Origin: Holacanthus passer
Lineage: Eukaryota; Chordata; Actinopteri; Pomacanthidae
Length of the DNA stretch: 64,000 bases
Assembly: GCA_025331565.1 (NCBI GenBank)
Contig: JAFREQ010000091.1
Coordinates: 2,280,501 to 2,344,500, forward strand
Direction of reading: 5' to 3'
Part shown: positions 34,237 to 46,080 of the stretch, one piece after another
Layout of the letters: each line of letters begins with the position of its first letter
Numbering within the stretch: position 1 is the first letter of the stretch
Notes under the pieces: generated by a model
Seen by the model: the letters and a program-made list of their open reading frames with translations, nothing else
Databases searched by the model: none
What the model was told of the DNA's origin: nothing
Translations under genes and position numbers: made by a program

Positions 34237-37200
34237 TGTGCTTCGATCCACACAGAATTCTTACAAAATGTCCTGTTCATAATATAACACAACATTACAC
34301 AACTGCACTAACACATTCACCTTCATGGGACCGTTGCTCTCTCATGAGCCTACAGTAGATATGGTTTAAGATTTAGGACAGGTTTAAAGATGTGTTGCCA
34401 AAATTAAAGTCATATCATTTCAACTCCATTGCTTTGTCTTCAGAAGCTGCTCTTTAAACTGCACCTGCGGTTTCATCTAAAGCCGCTTGTCGTGTCCTGT
34501 ACAGGCCACTGTATCTGGGGTTGCACTTAAACCTGCTGCAGAACTGGTTTAACTGAGGTTTACAGTCGTAAAGTTCAGTATAAGAAGAGATTTATGCATT
34601 ATATATATATATCATACTAATATTATTTTACTATGTTCTTTTGAGGACAACACTATAATTAAGCACCAAATTTATAGAATTCTGTAATTACAATTAAAAG
34701 TTTCACTTATTCCTCAATACATTTATGAATATGGTGCGTTCAAAGCCCAGGCCCTGCAAGGAGGACGTGTGGCCATTTTTCCAGTCACGTCTGATTTGTA
34801 ATGTGTAAAGTCACAGAAATAAATAACCATACATATAGTTGCAGACCTCCATATTGCTGTCAAATATGTAATTGACAGAAGATATTTAGAAGACCATTAT
34901 TTAATGACAGTGGTACATAACTATCACAAGTGCAAGTTGTTCTGTTCTGATGTTTGAGAATGACCTGTCAAGATGTCAGATAAGAAAAGAAAATGTGTGG
35001 TAAAGATGTTTGTACAACAGCGCAGATTCAATCCCAGTGTCGTACATGATGTCGAGGCTCTCTGACACACCCGCATTGGGCTGAGATGTTTAACCTGTTT
35101 AACAGACATTCAAAAAATAAGCCAGTTTTTAGCATTTTAACCCATTCCAAACAAATGTTTGCTTTATTTAACAAAACACTAACATTTTAGCCAGCACTTA
35201 TGACAGTACTTCAACAGAAAATGGATGAAAAATAAAACATTCTCTGAGAAAATGAAACCACCGTGACATATTAAACTTACACCAAACAAATCTAGGAATG
35301 TGATATGTACAGAAAGATGGCAATGTTTGCACATTTAAATTTTCATGAGGCATCTGCATTTCACTGTGTCGAATCAATCCAGACCCGATGATTATGATGA
35401 TGATGAAGCTCTGCTGGTGAATCAACAAGATCATAGCAGTTGCCGGATTTCGTGATCATTTTATTGAAGGGAGAAAACGCAGCTTGTATAAGGGTCCGTC
35501 AAGTTGAAGCGAAGTTCTGAAAATATTGAGCTTTAGCGGTTCAATATCTCTGCTGGTGGAACGGGCATAAACAATCAAAGATCATGAATATACAGAGAAC
35601 GTATGCTTTGACTGATAAGTAATCTCTGGAAGGTGCCGAGCAGAAACCCGGCAGTAATGGCTGCTCAGCACCGAAGATGGAAACAAATCAGAAAGTCTCT
35701 CTCTGTATGAGAACATGGGCGTTCGTATTGTATATGTACAGGTACAGAGGTTACAACGGAGGGCTGCGCCGATGATTAAGCTTTCAAGGAAAGCTGATCA
35801 ATCTGGAAAATGTCTTTCTTCTCAGTATCGGCAATTACTGGCAAATAGAGCAGGCATTGGGCTCTGTGTACCCAGGTTTCAGTTTTCTCATTCCCGCATG
35901 CTGTCTTTAAAATTGCAGCTATTAACAAGCTGGCTGGTTCCTTTCATCTCAGGCTATTATCACTATTATCTCTCAGTGTTCAATTGATTTGTTTTGTGGA
36001 TGTATTTGTGTGAACCTGGAGCCCCTCAATCATTTGGATCCACAACACCTCATGAAGGCACCCTTTGTTGCTTATTTTGTTTTTAATCTAATTCAATTAA
36101 ATAAATTCCAGGTAATACACTGTACAGGATTTGTCCATTAAGCTGCTTGTATTTTGGTATCTTTCCAATAATAATGTATCCATACTGTATATTTAGTCAG
36201 TGAATAAGTGGGAGACTTTTTCAAGAGGTCCTCATCAGAAAGGGAATACTCTGTCAATCCCCAATGAACCAGGACTACAGCCAAAGAGGATGACCACTAA
36301 ACATCTGGTTTTCAAACATGACACAGTTTCCAGTGTACTCTAATTAGTTTCCTTTTTTCAGCCGTGACCATGATCTTCAGCTAACTTCAGAAGTTTTTTT
36401 CCCCTGTTCTTAATCATGCCTTACCTGCACTGGATGGACAGATTTTGTTGAAGTCATCAGTCACAGTTTAAAAACCTCATCATTGAGGTTTGCGGTAACA
36501 TTCATGAAACACATTTCAAATGCTCAATGGGCTGACCAGCCATATCAGCTGATTTCTGCCATGCTCTTAGTGACATACTGCAATGTGCAGAAACCCAAAG
36601 ACTGTGCCCTGCTTTAACAAATCATAGGTGGCCTTATGGTTTGATGAGATTTGTTAAGCTAATCATTTAACGAGCACATCATTCACCGACTGGTATCAGC
36701 AAGTCTGCCATCAAAACATCACTCCCTTATCGGAATGTCTTTTGAAATTGGTCCTTCAAATGTGAACACATATATTCATCTTCTTGCACACATTAATGAC
36801 ATGGGTTGAACATGGAAAAGAAAAAATCATCTAAACGTATAGTTGACATATGTAAATGTATGAAACAGCAATGTGAAAACAACAACTTGGTGTTTATGTT
36901 GAAATACTCTACATTTAGCTACAGTTAGACCTTCACTCCATCCCATATAAAAGGTTGCTGTCGTGTTATGTTCATCACAGCTGTCACTACTACAGGAAAG
37001 ATCTGGCTTAATTTGCTTTCATATTTCACTGATTTTACAAAACACAAAAAGAGTTGTGGTTTGTTATGATGATGGATTGACTATTTTACATGCCAAAAAT
37101 TTATTTAGTTGGCATCAAATATTTGATGTAACAGTAATTTTTTTTTTTTTTACACAGCACAAGCTGCAAATTTCCAGTAATCCAAAATGCAATATGGCAA

Positions 37201-39439
37201 TATACAAGATTTTTTTTTCAAAAATCACCCTCAGCAAAAATAGCTTAACAATGCAGTAATGATTTACAAACACTGCTTACCACTTTCACTTCTTAATCCT
37301 ATCTGGATTTATTTTATATTATGCCTGTATAACCTGAAAAAAATGACTGATCTCAGAATATTTGATTTCTACTGTTTGGTTTGATGTTATTCTCATCACA
37401 GGGGGCAACTGTGTTTTATCATGAAGGGTATGAAAGTTTGCTACTTCTAGCTTAGCTGCAGTATAAATGTATAAGTGCAGATATCTGTGCGAGGGCTCTG
37501 GTGTGTGTAAAACAGCTTCTGACTTAAGATTTTGAGGGCTGTGACAAGCCTGTGTGAAGTGTGAACTTCTATCGCATATTGATAGTTTGAACCTTCCCGT
37601 TGCAAAGAGTAATGTCTGCGGGAAATGTTGGCACCAATAACTCTATGTGCACCAAGAGGCCATAGATTACTTACCTGATAATCTAAATATAATCATACCA
37701 AGATCCAAATTAAATACTGGTTGACAATATTAAATGTGTATGATCCATCTCTAGTATCATACCATGCAGAGTAACAGCAAGCAGAAACTCTGTAGGCAGA
37801 GGATTTCTGCTGAGGGCTTCTGTCAGTAACCTCTCCTCTTTTCATCCTTTCTTTTCACCTCCTTGTTTCCTTTCCTCTGTTCTCTGTGGTCAAACCACAG
37901 GAGACAAGCTAAGGTTGAGAAAATTCTGGTTAAGGGTTTGTGCTGGCAGTGTTTCCCATCCCTCACTCTCTCTGTCTGTCTCTCTCTCCTCAGTAGTCGT
38001 GCAGGGTAAGGATTTAGCTCTGACTAATTGGATTTTGGGAGACAGCGGAGAGAGGCTCGTGGAGGGGAGAAGGAGAGGGAGATGCACTGAGAGACAAGGA
38101 GACAAAGTATATGTACGAGGAGAGGGAGACAGAGGGGGTGCATGCACGGATGGATGGATGGGTAATGGAAGTATGGCTTGTGAGTCCTCGCTTTTCCGTT
38201 CTCTCCCAGGGTATGCACAGAGAAAAAGAAGAGAGGGTGCAGAGAAGTTAAATTACCTCAGGAGAAAAATCTATTCTCTCTTTTTCTGATTTTGTTTCCA
38301 GCAGTTTTACTTTAGCCCTATGTTGTACCCACTTCCATCAATGTTGCAATTTCTTACATTGCCAGAATTTCTTTTGACTGCCGAGTGAAAAGCCTTCCAG
38401 CTGGGGAGGCACTCGATGGACTGCAGTGACGTGCAAGGTAAGAGTCACCGACAATCGAAGACAGTTGAAACCATCAGTCGGGTACTTTTGAGTAGCCACG
38501 AGCTTCAACTCTCATTAGGCGTGTTAATCAACCTCCTGCATTTCTTTATTGTGACACCTCTATTTAGTTTTGATAAAATAGTACCTCATTAACTTGACTC
38601 CAGTGTAATCAGATTTTCAGTGTTACTGTTGTATTGTCATAGAATTTTCCCTCAGTGTCTCTGGCTGGGGAAAAGGAGGCAATGAAGAGGAAACAGCTTG
38701 ATTCTTTTGTTCTGGAAAGGCGAAACACTTCATTATAAAAGAAAATTCTAGTGAAATATATCCATTGTATTATAAAAAGCATCAAACCCACAGCTATATG
38801 GTCTATGATAACAATACAATAGTAAATGGCACATGTTAGGAGATTATCTTCCTGGCAGTAGTTCTAACCTGACTACCTTCCATCCTGTTACGTGACCCAA
38901 GCCTGTATCATCTGCCTCATCAAGTCTTTCCAGAAAGCTGTTGTTCAGGTTTTCTGAGCAGGATGTCCATCTGCTACTTAAGTGGAATATAATATCTTGA
39001 ATTACAAAAACAAACAACAAATTGTCAGTATTCAATAGCAACATATGCCCCTGTAGGTGTGTTTGCTTTTCCGACAAAAATCTGCCTTTATATTTTCCAT
39101 TACATTCCAATACATTTGAGCTAACTTTGTGGTTGACTTTGATTGCTCTCTTGGTGTTTTGACCCTTGCCTGTTTACCAGAATAAACCTTTTTGACTTTG
39201 ATATTCCCCTGACTGTTAAAAGGCCGTTCAGGTCTTGCCTGTTCTGTTTCTGAGTGCATTACAGTATGCAGTTATTTTATCTCATTGATGACAATCTTGC
39301 TGTTCACTCTTTACACCATATCAGAACTGATTATTAATGCAAACCAAACATCCTACTGCTTCATATCTGCCTCATGATGGCTTGCTTCACTGACAGTGAC
39401 AGCGCTTTGGACTTCATATTGAGAGTTGACCTCACCAGA
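34237..39439. other. 5.2 kb without a recognisable gene or element
   Basis: Frames of up to 124 codons (37915-38289) are low-complexity. A T14 run is at 37138-37151 and a (GGAT)n run near 38146-38160. 38.39-38.44 kb ends in GTGCAAG|GTAAGAG, a good donor, but the exon it would close is too short or interrupted to call. The 90-codon frame at 35715-35987 has no domain. Confidence 0.45.
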
Positions 39440-39775
39440 TTCCAAACACAAATACCACACTTGAAATGAACTCAAGACCTTGTATCTGCTCCTTGTAAAT
39501 GAAATAGTGAGGGAATAACACACACCTGGTCATGGAACAGCTGAGCAGCCAACTGTCCAATTACTGTTGGTCCCTTAAAAAAGTGGAGGACACATATAAA
39601 ATGTGCTGTAATTCCTTCACCTGGTTTGGATGTAAACACCCTCAAATTAAAGCTGAAAGTCTGCACTTAAAGCACATCTTGATTGTTTCATTTCAAATCC
39701 ATTGTGGTGGTGTACAGAGCTGAAATGCTGGAAATTGTGTCAATGTCCAAATATTTATGGACCTGACTGTAAGTG
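39440..39775 (+). mobile_element. DNA transposon right end (non-autonomous)
   Basis: The segment matches, in order, a very common fish element: AATGAACTCAAGACCTTG, GGTCATGGAACAGCTGAG, CTGTCCAATTACTGTTGG, TTCACCTGGTTTGGATGTAA, AAATTAAAGCTGAAAGTC, then the terminal sequence CCAAATATTTATGGACCTGA-CTGT at 39751-39774. The reverse complement of that end (ACAGTCAGGTCCATAAAT) is the terminal inverted repeat of the family. The opposite terminal repeat is absent here, so the left part has been lost. No transposase frame exists. Confidence 0.75.
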
Positions 39776-40618
39776 TTTCACACAATCACAGGGTGGCTTT
39801 TATTGTGAAGCAGCCACAGGAAACACCTTGTGCATGTCAAGAGGCTATATCTAATGAAGACATTTTTTGACAGTGGAACAGGTTTAATTTTTGCGAGAGT
39901 AATGAACAGGAAGGAACAGCCACAGCGAGCTGTTAAATGAAGAGCTGCAGGTGACAGACTGAACACCTCCAACTCCTCGAGAACATAATCAACTTTACTG
40001 TGCCCTGCTGTTGTGTGGAAAACTACTCATGTCACGTGCAGCAGGAAAGCAGATTGTGGTTGCAGTTATTTTTGAATGACTTCTTGATTAATGACACCAG
40101 TTAGCTTGGTTGCACACATGTTGCTGTTGTATAAGCGACATTTGGTGTTAACACAGGAGACACCATGATTAAAATCTGAAGCACTACAACTTCAAGGATT
40201 TGAAAAAATGACCAATATACTGTTTCCGTGCACCATCATTTGCTTTGTGCACATTGCACTTGACTGCCCTTTGCGATATACCTTAGCTCATAACATCAGT
40301 GGCCTTTATTCCATGAAGGTGCAGGTTGTGCAGACAGATTGCAGGAGTGAGTGGGCATTATTTTGTTATTGGCACTCATTGAATGTAGATAGATACCAGG
40401 GCATTACCAAATTATTGAGTGGACACAATTGTGTGTTCTGTGTCCTCTATGAAATGTCTCTCAAATCGTCACAGCACATATCACAGATGTATTTAGATAC
40501 TGATTTGGCAGAGGAAAATGAATGCCAAGTGCCAAGACCACATTAAGAAATTCCACCATAGCTGCATCTCTCAGCAACTTTAATTAGAGCTGCAACTAAT
40601 GTGCATTCTGTCGTAGGA
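39776..40618. other. Unassigned
   Basis: Begins with the 26-bp word shared with 17918-17943 (39795-39820). The 112-codon plus-strand frame (40208-40546) has no domain or signal that I recognise. Confidence 0.4.
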
Positions 40619-40622
40619 GTGT

Positions 40623-40653
<31 letters not shown>

Positions 40654-40672
40654 CATGTGTCTGCGTGTGTCT
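40619..40672. repeat. (GT)n microsatellite with interruptions
   Basis: A core of about 25 bp of pure GT (40629-40653) is flanked by GTAT and GCAT interruptions. Confidence 0.95.
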
Positions 40673-42773
40673 ACAGTGATTATTATAATTGGACATTAAG
40701 TTAAAAAAATAAAAGAGCAGCGACGCAGATGTTTTCCACAGTATAATGACCCCCGTGCTACCCATTTACAACAATCACAGGAGGATTTATGCACACACAC
40801 AGTCAAACACACACACTTGCAGTCACATCATTTCATAAATTAAATGTCCCATTATCTGTCTCCTTGTGTCTAATTCTGTCTGATTGCAGCATGTCAAATA
40901 AGCAAACACATGCATACGAAAGCACATTCGTCTGCCCACAGAAACTGAGGCTCAGACGCTCACACGCGGTTAAGTCTGCACACACAGTTTCACACAATTC
41001 ACACAACTTAGACGGTGTTTGCTTGAGTGCTCAGCATAATGAACCCATTGCATGAAGTGCTTGATGATGTTAAAGAAATCAGCTGAGACTGTCCCTGCCG
41101 TGTAACTGAGAGATGGCAGGAAATATGATTGGTCATACGCAGCTGTTCTTATGAGCATCTGTTCCATCCTCTCATACTTTGAATGGTTTTAAGACAGACG
41201 CAACATTTTTTTTCTAACTTATAGTGTATCAGTTAAGACTCGGGCAAAAGTGGAATTGTCCTTTTGCTCAGGACGGTTTCTAACTGACTGAAATGACCCG
41301 GAGGTATCTAAGTGGCAGCCATGATAAACAGCTGGTCAAATTCTCTAAATGCTAAGGAAAGGTGCTTCAGTGCTTTCTTATCTTCTTTAGCATCGGTTAC
41401 ACTGGACCATCCTTTATTCACAACAATAACATCTACTGTTGCATAATGACATTATCATTACTTTGTCTGCATCGCAGTTGTCATAAGTCCTTATGAATTC
41501 TCCTATACATCTTTCCAGCAAGGTCAACCAACCAAGTGTCTTTCTCAGTTGCATTTCATTCAGTGTCAAAGGCCAAACTGGACTGTGAGCAGTGCAGCTG
41601 ACACCAATTACTTTTATATAATGTTGTTATACACCCACACAGTTTCAAACAGACAAACTGTGTATTTTACTGCTCATATAGTTATGTCTTTTCAGCTGTT
41701 AACGCTGCTATCTGGCAGACACAAATTAAGAAGCATTGAGTGAAAATAAACAGAAAGAGAACCCAGAACTGATGCCAGAGCTTATTCCTCAAGTACAATG
41801 CATTTGTCTTGTTGTTCCATGTCTTTCTTGCACTTTGCAGCACAACAAATAAAACAATATCGCACGGGTAATTAAAGAAGGGAGCTCAAAAAATCTGCTG
41901 TTAATTGCCAACAGAAACAAGTTTGTTGACTCTCTTCATGTTTGCTCGGTTTCATCGTCTTTACTCGGCATATAACAGTTAAGGAGACCAGATCTGAGCC
42001 CAGATTAATGGAACAAGGGCCAGAAGACTCTTCTATCTCCCAGGATTTTGCTTGGTATGTGCATTTCATTCTTCACACTTGCACTTTAAAGAAATCCGTC
42101 AATGATTTCAGCATTACACGCTTCAGTGATTACAAGGTAACTCTTGTGGAAAGGTGAGGGAATGCTTTTGTTGTGAGCGCCATTTGCACCCGCATTCATT
42201 CAGCTTGAATAAATGTGGTTCTGCTCGGGCTGTTTTGCTTGGTGGAGAGGTGGCTCAGCGCTCATCTCTCCTTTAGACTGAAAATCATATTCATGCAGAA
42301 TTTTAGCCAAGACAGATTTGGCTTGGTGTCATTGTGAAGCTGTGTAAAAGCCGCTCTGGTCACCCACCTCTGCAGGAGATGAAATTACTTGCTGATCATG
42401 TTGCTCGCTGTTTGAACACGCTCTTATTGAGCTTTTCAGGAAGACTTTTTTTGGTGTAGTTATTCAAGTATAGATGAAATAATCACTGAATATAAACTGA
42501 GATAACTGTAAATAACAACTGCTGGCTGCTTTGCAAGGAGAGAAAATGGCATCGGGTTTATTGCCAAGTTGTATTCAAGCACATGCAGCTCAGTGTGATA
42601 CTCTTATTCAACAAGTTACATTCTTTCGTAGCACACTGCTGTATTTTTGTAAAGTGGCTAAAATCAGCAAAACCACTGGTATGTTTTTTCATGACATGCA
42701 GTATGTGAGAATAGATATAGGCTACAGTACATTAATAAACTTGCTTGATTTCTGAATATGAAAAACTGAAGAA
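40673..42773. other. Unassigned
   Basis: Short CA runs near 40793-40817. All frames are under 90 codons without domains. 42.2-42.4 kb is non-repetitive and could be single-copy conserved sequence, but that cannot be judged here. Confidence 0.4.
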
Positions 42774-43771
42774 CAGTGTTGGGGTTATGCATTACAAAAG
42801 TAATTTTTTTTACAGTAATGGATTACTTTTGACAATAACAAAGCAATATAAGACATTATTGATAGGATCTCAGTAATATTATTACGTTTGCTATATCATC
42901 ATCGTCTATTACCCGAATTTGGTTGTTAAACAGCTTTCAGCAATGTCAACCCTCTGATGATATCAAAAACATAAAAACTCAAAAACACTGTTATAATTTG
43001 TAAAATACAACTGGGGTCAAGAAACATGACAGCCACCTGACAAATGGTTGAAACTATAACCAGCACAACAATGACAGTTACCAACATAAACCACCGTGTT
43101 CTGAACAGGCACATTACAAACGCTAACAAAAAGGACCTTTTTTTACCTTGGAACATAAAACATATGTGGGTCGTTGCTCGAAAATACTGTAGTATTTTAA
43201 CCTACATTACAGCACAGTGTGCTGATCTGCTCTACCCAGGTTGCAAAATGTAAATATACTTATTCAGTGCTTTTTTTTGGGGGGGGGGGCATCAACCTTG
43301 CTGGTGCAGACAGCTGCATAAAAATGAAAGCATATCTGTAACTTAGAGAAACAATGTTCGCAAGAGACTGAGAAGGAGCGTGCAAATGAGCCGAAGCAAA
43401 AAAGTTTCTCTGGATTTGCCATGAATTGACTTGAACCCTGAGAAGATATGTAGCCTCTTTCAATGGTACAATCACCAGCTTTTAGAAAGATTGTCAGCAA
43501 AATTACTGTCAAAACCAATAAGGTAAGATAACTTTGCTATAGAGACCAGGTTATGCTGACAATCAAGTAGTGATAACAGTATTATTACAAATCATAATAT
43601 AACAATAATATACAGTCAGAGGTAAAGGCAAAAGTAGTGTAATCAGTAATTATATTACTCCACACAGACACAGACACAGTAATAATGCAAAGTAACTTAT
43701 TACTTTCAAATGAAAGTCATTAGTAATATATGAAACATTACATTTTGAAAAAAACTTGCCCAACATTTCTG
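42774..43771. mobile_element. 998-bp hAT-like non-autonomous element
   Basis: The left end reads CAGTGTTGGGGTTATGCATT and then CAAAAGTAATTTTTTTTACAG. The right end, on the opposite strand, reads CAGAAATGTTGGGCAAGTTT followed by TAATAAGTTACTTT words. The imperfect terminal repeats (CAG-N-TGTTGGG) and the GTAAC/GTTAC-rich subterminal sequence fit a family of fish DNA transposons with the end CAGTGTTGGG, usually placed in hAT. Internal frames (up to 84 codons) show no transposase motif. The flanking 8-mers do not match, so no target-site duplication survives or the ends are misplaced. A T8G11 run lies inside (43271-43289). Confidence 0.6.
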
Positions 43772-43784
43772 AGGAATAGCAAGA

Positions 43785-44430
43785 CTAAGGCACAGTGGTG
43801 CTTTAGGCTAAATGCTAACATCAGCATGCCAAAATGCTCACATTGACAGAACGCTGACATTTGCTAATTAACAGCAAACACAAAGTACAGATAAGGATGA
43901 TGGGAATGTCATTAGTTTTTCAAGTATTTGGTCAGAAACCAAAGTGTTGGACAAATTTCAATTTTGATCTGATAATGGCACAAGAGGAAAAGTCAAGGAA
44001 TAACTAATGTTATTACAGTTAAGCCTGTAGAGAACATGAATGTCTGTACCACATTTCATGGCAGTCCATTCAACTGTTGTCAAGACATGTCATCACAAAT
44101 ATCAGTCTGCTCGTGCCTTGAGGAAAGAACAAGGGATCATCAAAGCCATGAGGATTTGTCCTCTGGAGACCATGAATATCTGTAGGACTGTGGTGCTCTA
44201 AAGTATTTGACAAATTTAAATTACATGGAATGTCAGGATAGGTATTGAAATTCATCCTGAGGGGGGCAAGAATATCTGTACCAAATTTGAGAATTTATCC
44301 AACATACGTTAAGACATTTCACTCAATACCACAAATGTCAACCTCATGGTGGCGCTAGATGAAGACACAGTATCTCCAAAGTCAGAAGGATTCATCCCCT
44401 GGGCGCTCACATTGCTATTTATTGGTCTGA
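43785..44430 (+). repeat. Dispersed teleost repeat with internal diverged units
   Basis: Starts with GGCACAGTGGTGCTTTAGGC / TAAATGCTAACATCAGCATG. It continues with AACATGAATGTCTGTACCAC / ATTTCATGGCAGTCCATTCA (about 44.03-44.08 kb), and a second, related unit has AAGAATATCTGTACCAAATT, CCACAAATGTCAACCTCATG, GTGGCGCTAGATGAAGA and GAAGGATTCATCCCCTGGG. The pattern (an ATGAATGTCTGTACCAAATTTCATGG-type unit repeated at about 150-250 bp) is a familiar fish repeat of unsettled class. Non-coding. It starts about 14 bp after the hAT-like element ends. Confidence 0.75.
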
Positions 44431-44980
44431 ATCTGTTAATCCTCACTTTTACATCGAAAAGCATCACTTTCAAAAACCAATTAAACATGTGTCTCTTCCA
44501 GCACAAACCTCTACAGTGACCTTGCTCTTATCCACTTGGTACAAGTGGGGACTGAATGGTTTAATGAATATGACAACAAAGAGGAATCATGACCATCTCA
44601 GTCACCAGCTATCAACCTATTTGTTGGCTCACGGTAGATTTGAAGAAGTGCTTTCCACCATCATCATAAGTGACATTTCAGAGCTCGCGCATTGGAATTG
44701 ATATCAAAGTGTGTTAAAAGCTGTTTTTGTGGGTTTGGCCTGTGAAATCTATGAAACAAGTATAAGATGTTTCCTTCAGTTTGGATATTAAGTATTCTTT
44801 TAGCCTTACTCCACTCGTTCTCTGGTCATTCCCTCCACCTTTCATTAGATTTTCTCTGCTGTAACCTTTGCCAAGCCTTTATAATGAGGATAGAGTTTCC
44901 ATGGCAACCAGTGGCCCCAGGTACGATTGATCGTCAGGGGTCTGCAGACTTCAGCTCGGCTGATTCGCACAGTCCATCTT
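44431..44980. other. Unassigned, contains an X-box-like motif
   Basis: Non-repetitive sequence; frames up to 75 codons without domains. The motif at 44895-44908 is listed separately. Confidence 0.4.
44895..44908. promoter_or_regulatory. X-box-like (RFX-type) motif
   Basis: GTTTCCATGGCAAC matches the RFX-binding consensus (two half-sites of the form GTTNCC/GGYAAC around AT). RFX proteins control ciliary genes and others. A single 14-bp match can occur by chance, and no gene start is visible nearby. Confidence 0.3.
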
Positions 44981-45085
44981 TCAAGTCAAGTTGAGGTGAA
45001 TGTATTTATAGAGCGCCTTTAACAAACAGGTGTGCAGCAATCTGCTCACCAGACAACAAAAGACACACGGCGAATCAAAGGAAGG
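44981..45085 (-). mobile_element. Short LINE-type 3' end
   Basis: TCAAGTTGAGGTGAATGTAT, then TTATAGAGCGCCTTTAACAA, is the form of a fish LINE/SINE tail (plus-strand complement with the TATAGCGCC-like word). About 100 bp, non-coding. Confidence 0.55.
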
Positions 45086-45719
45086 ATAATTCATAAAAGA
45101 CATTAAACACATGCAAGGGAACTGGGTTCAGTACACCTCCTCCCTGCTGAGGTGTCCTTGAGCAAAACGCTGAATCCCTGAATACCAGCATGCAGTTCTG
45201 TGGCTGACATGTGATCCACCTGTAAACCGCCCAATTTCTGAAGAGACATCAGTGGAGGATCGTATCTTTGGTGTCCTGTGAACAAAGACTTGGAAAGTCA
45301 GTGATGTACTAAAACACAAAGTGGTGTTTTAGAGTTAGCTCAGGTGTTCATGTGGAGCTCATGATAAGAGAATACGGTGATGTTTTGCCTCATTTTTAGA
45401 AGGAAAAATGGCATAAAGGGCAGAGACCGCTCAGCCCCTGAAGTGTCACGGTGGGATTTCTTCTACTTCAGTGTTCCCTCACAATAATAGCTGCACAGCT
45501 GCAGCAGCCCTGCCTGACTGTGCTGGTGGAAGCTGTGGCTGCGTATGAGGTTACTGCTCGGACCGCGGCTGAGTTGACGGTGAATGAATCGATGTTTCAC
45601 CACAGCCGTCTCAGTTGTTTTTATTTTACTCAGTCTGTCACTCTGTTTCTGTCTCCAGCCACTCTCTCTTCTCCCGTGCATTTCTTCACAACTCCCCAGA
45701 CTTGACTTTCTCCATTCAT
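45086..45719. other. Unassigned
   Basis: Overlapping frames on both strands at 45.45-45.78 kb (84 and 105 codons), no domains. Confidence 0.4.
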
Positions 45720-46080
45720 CCACGAGATGCCAGCATACTTTCCAACAGGTCCCAGTCACCTGACTCCTATAACCACTCAATCACCTGTTCCTCATTCCCT
45801 CACAGTATTCATACCAGCCCATCCTGACCTGTTCCTGGCCAGTTTGTCAGTGTTGCTTCTGGCCTTCATGCCTCTTGAATTGAAACCTGAACCTGTACCT
45901 GCCTGTCTGTCTGAATTCCTTTTCCTGGGTTAGGGTTAGCCTCCCCGGCTCCTGTTAACTTGTGGATTAATGCTGCCTTCGTCTGTAAGCTTTTGTATCA
46001 TCATTTTACTAATACATCACTGAACTGTTCCCGTCTGCACTTTGGGGGTTTTTCATTGCTGTCACACTCACTCAACACTA
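45720..46080 (+). repeat. Dispersed repeat with CACCTGTTCC/GCCTGTCTGTCTG block
   Basis: CACCTGTTCCTCATTCCCTC, TGCCTGTCTGTCTGAATTCC, TTTTCCTGGGTTAGGGTTAG and then ATCACTGAACTGTTCCCGTC resembles the 3' part of a fish repeat that ends in a polyadenylation-like AATAAA..CTGAACTG..CC block. A weaker relative may lie at 21.75-21.95 kb. No terminal repeats or protein, so LTR or MITE origin cannot be decided. Confidence 0.45.

Noticed and set aside
35020..35060. tRNA gene from GATTCAATCCC
   Set aside because: B-box-like word only; no A box, no anticodon stem, no acceptor pairing.
38364..38437. Exon ending in GTGCAAG|GTAAGAG
   Set aside because: With the best upstream acceptor every frame contains a stop; only a very short alternative is open.
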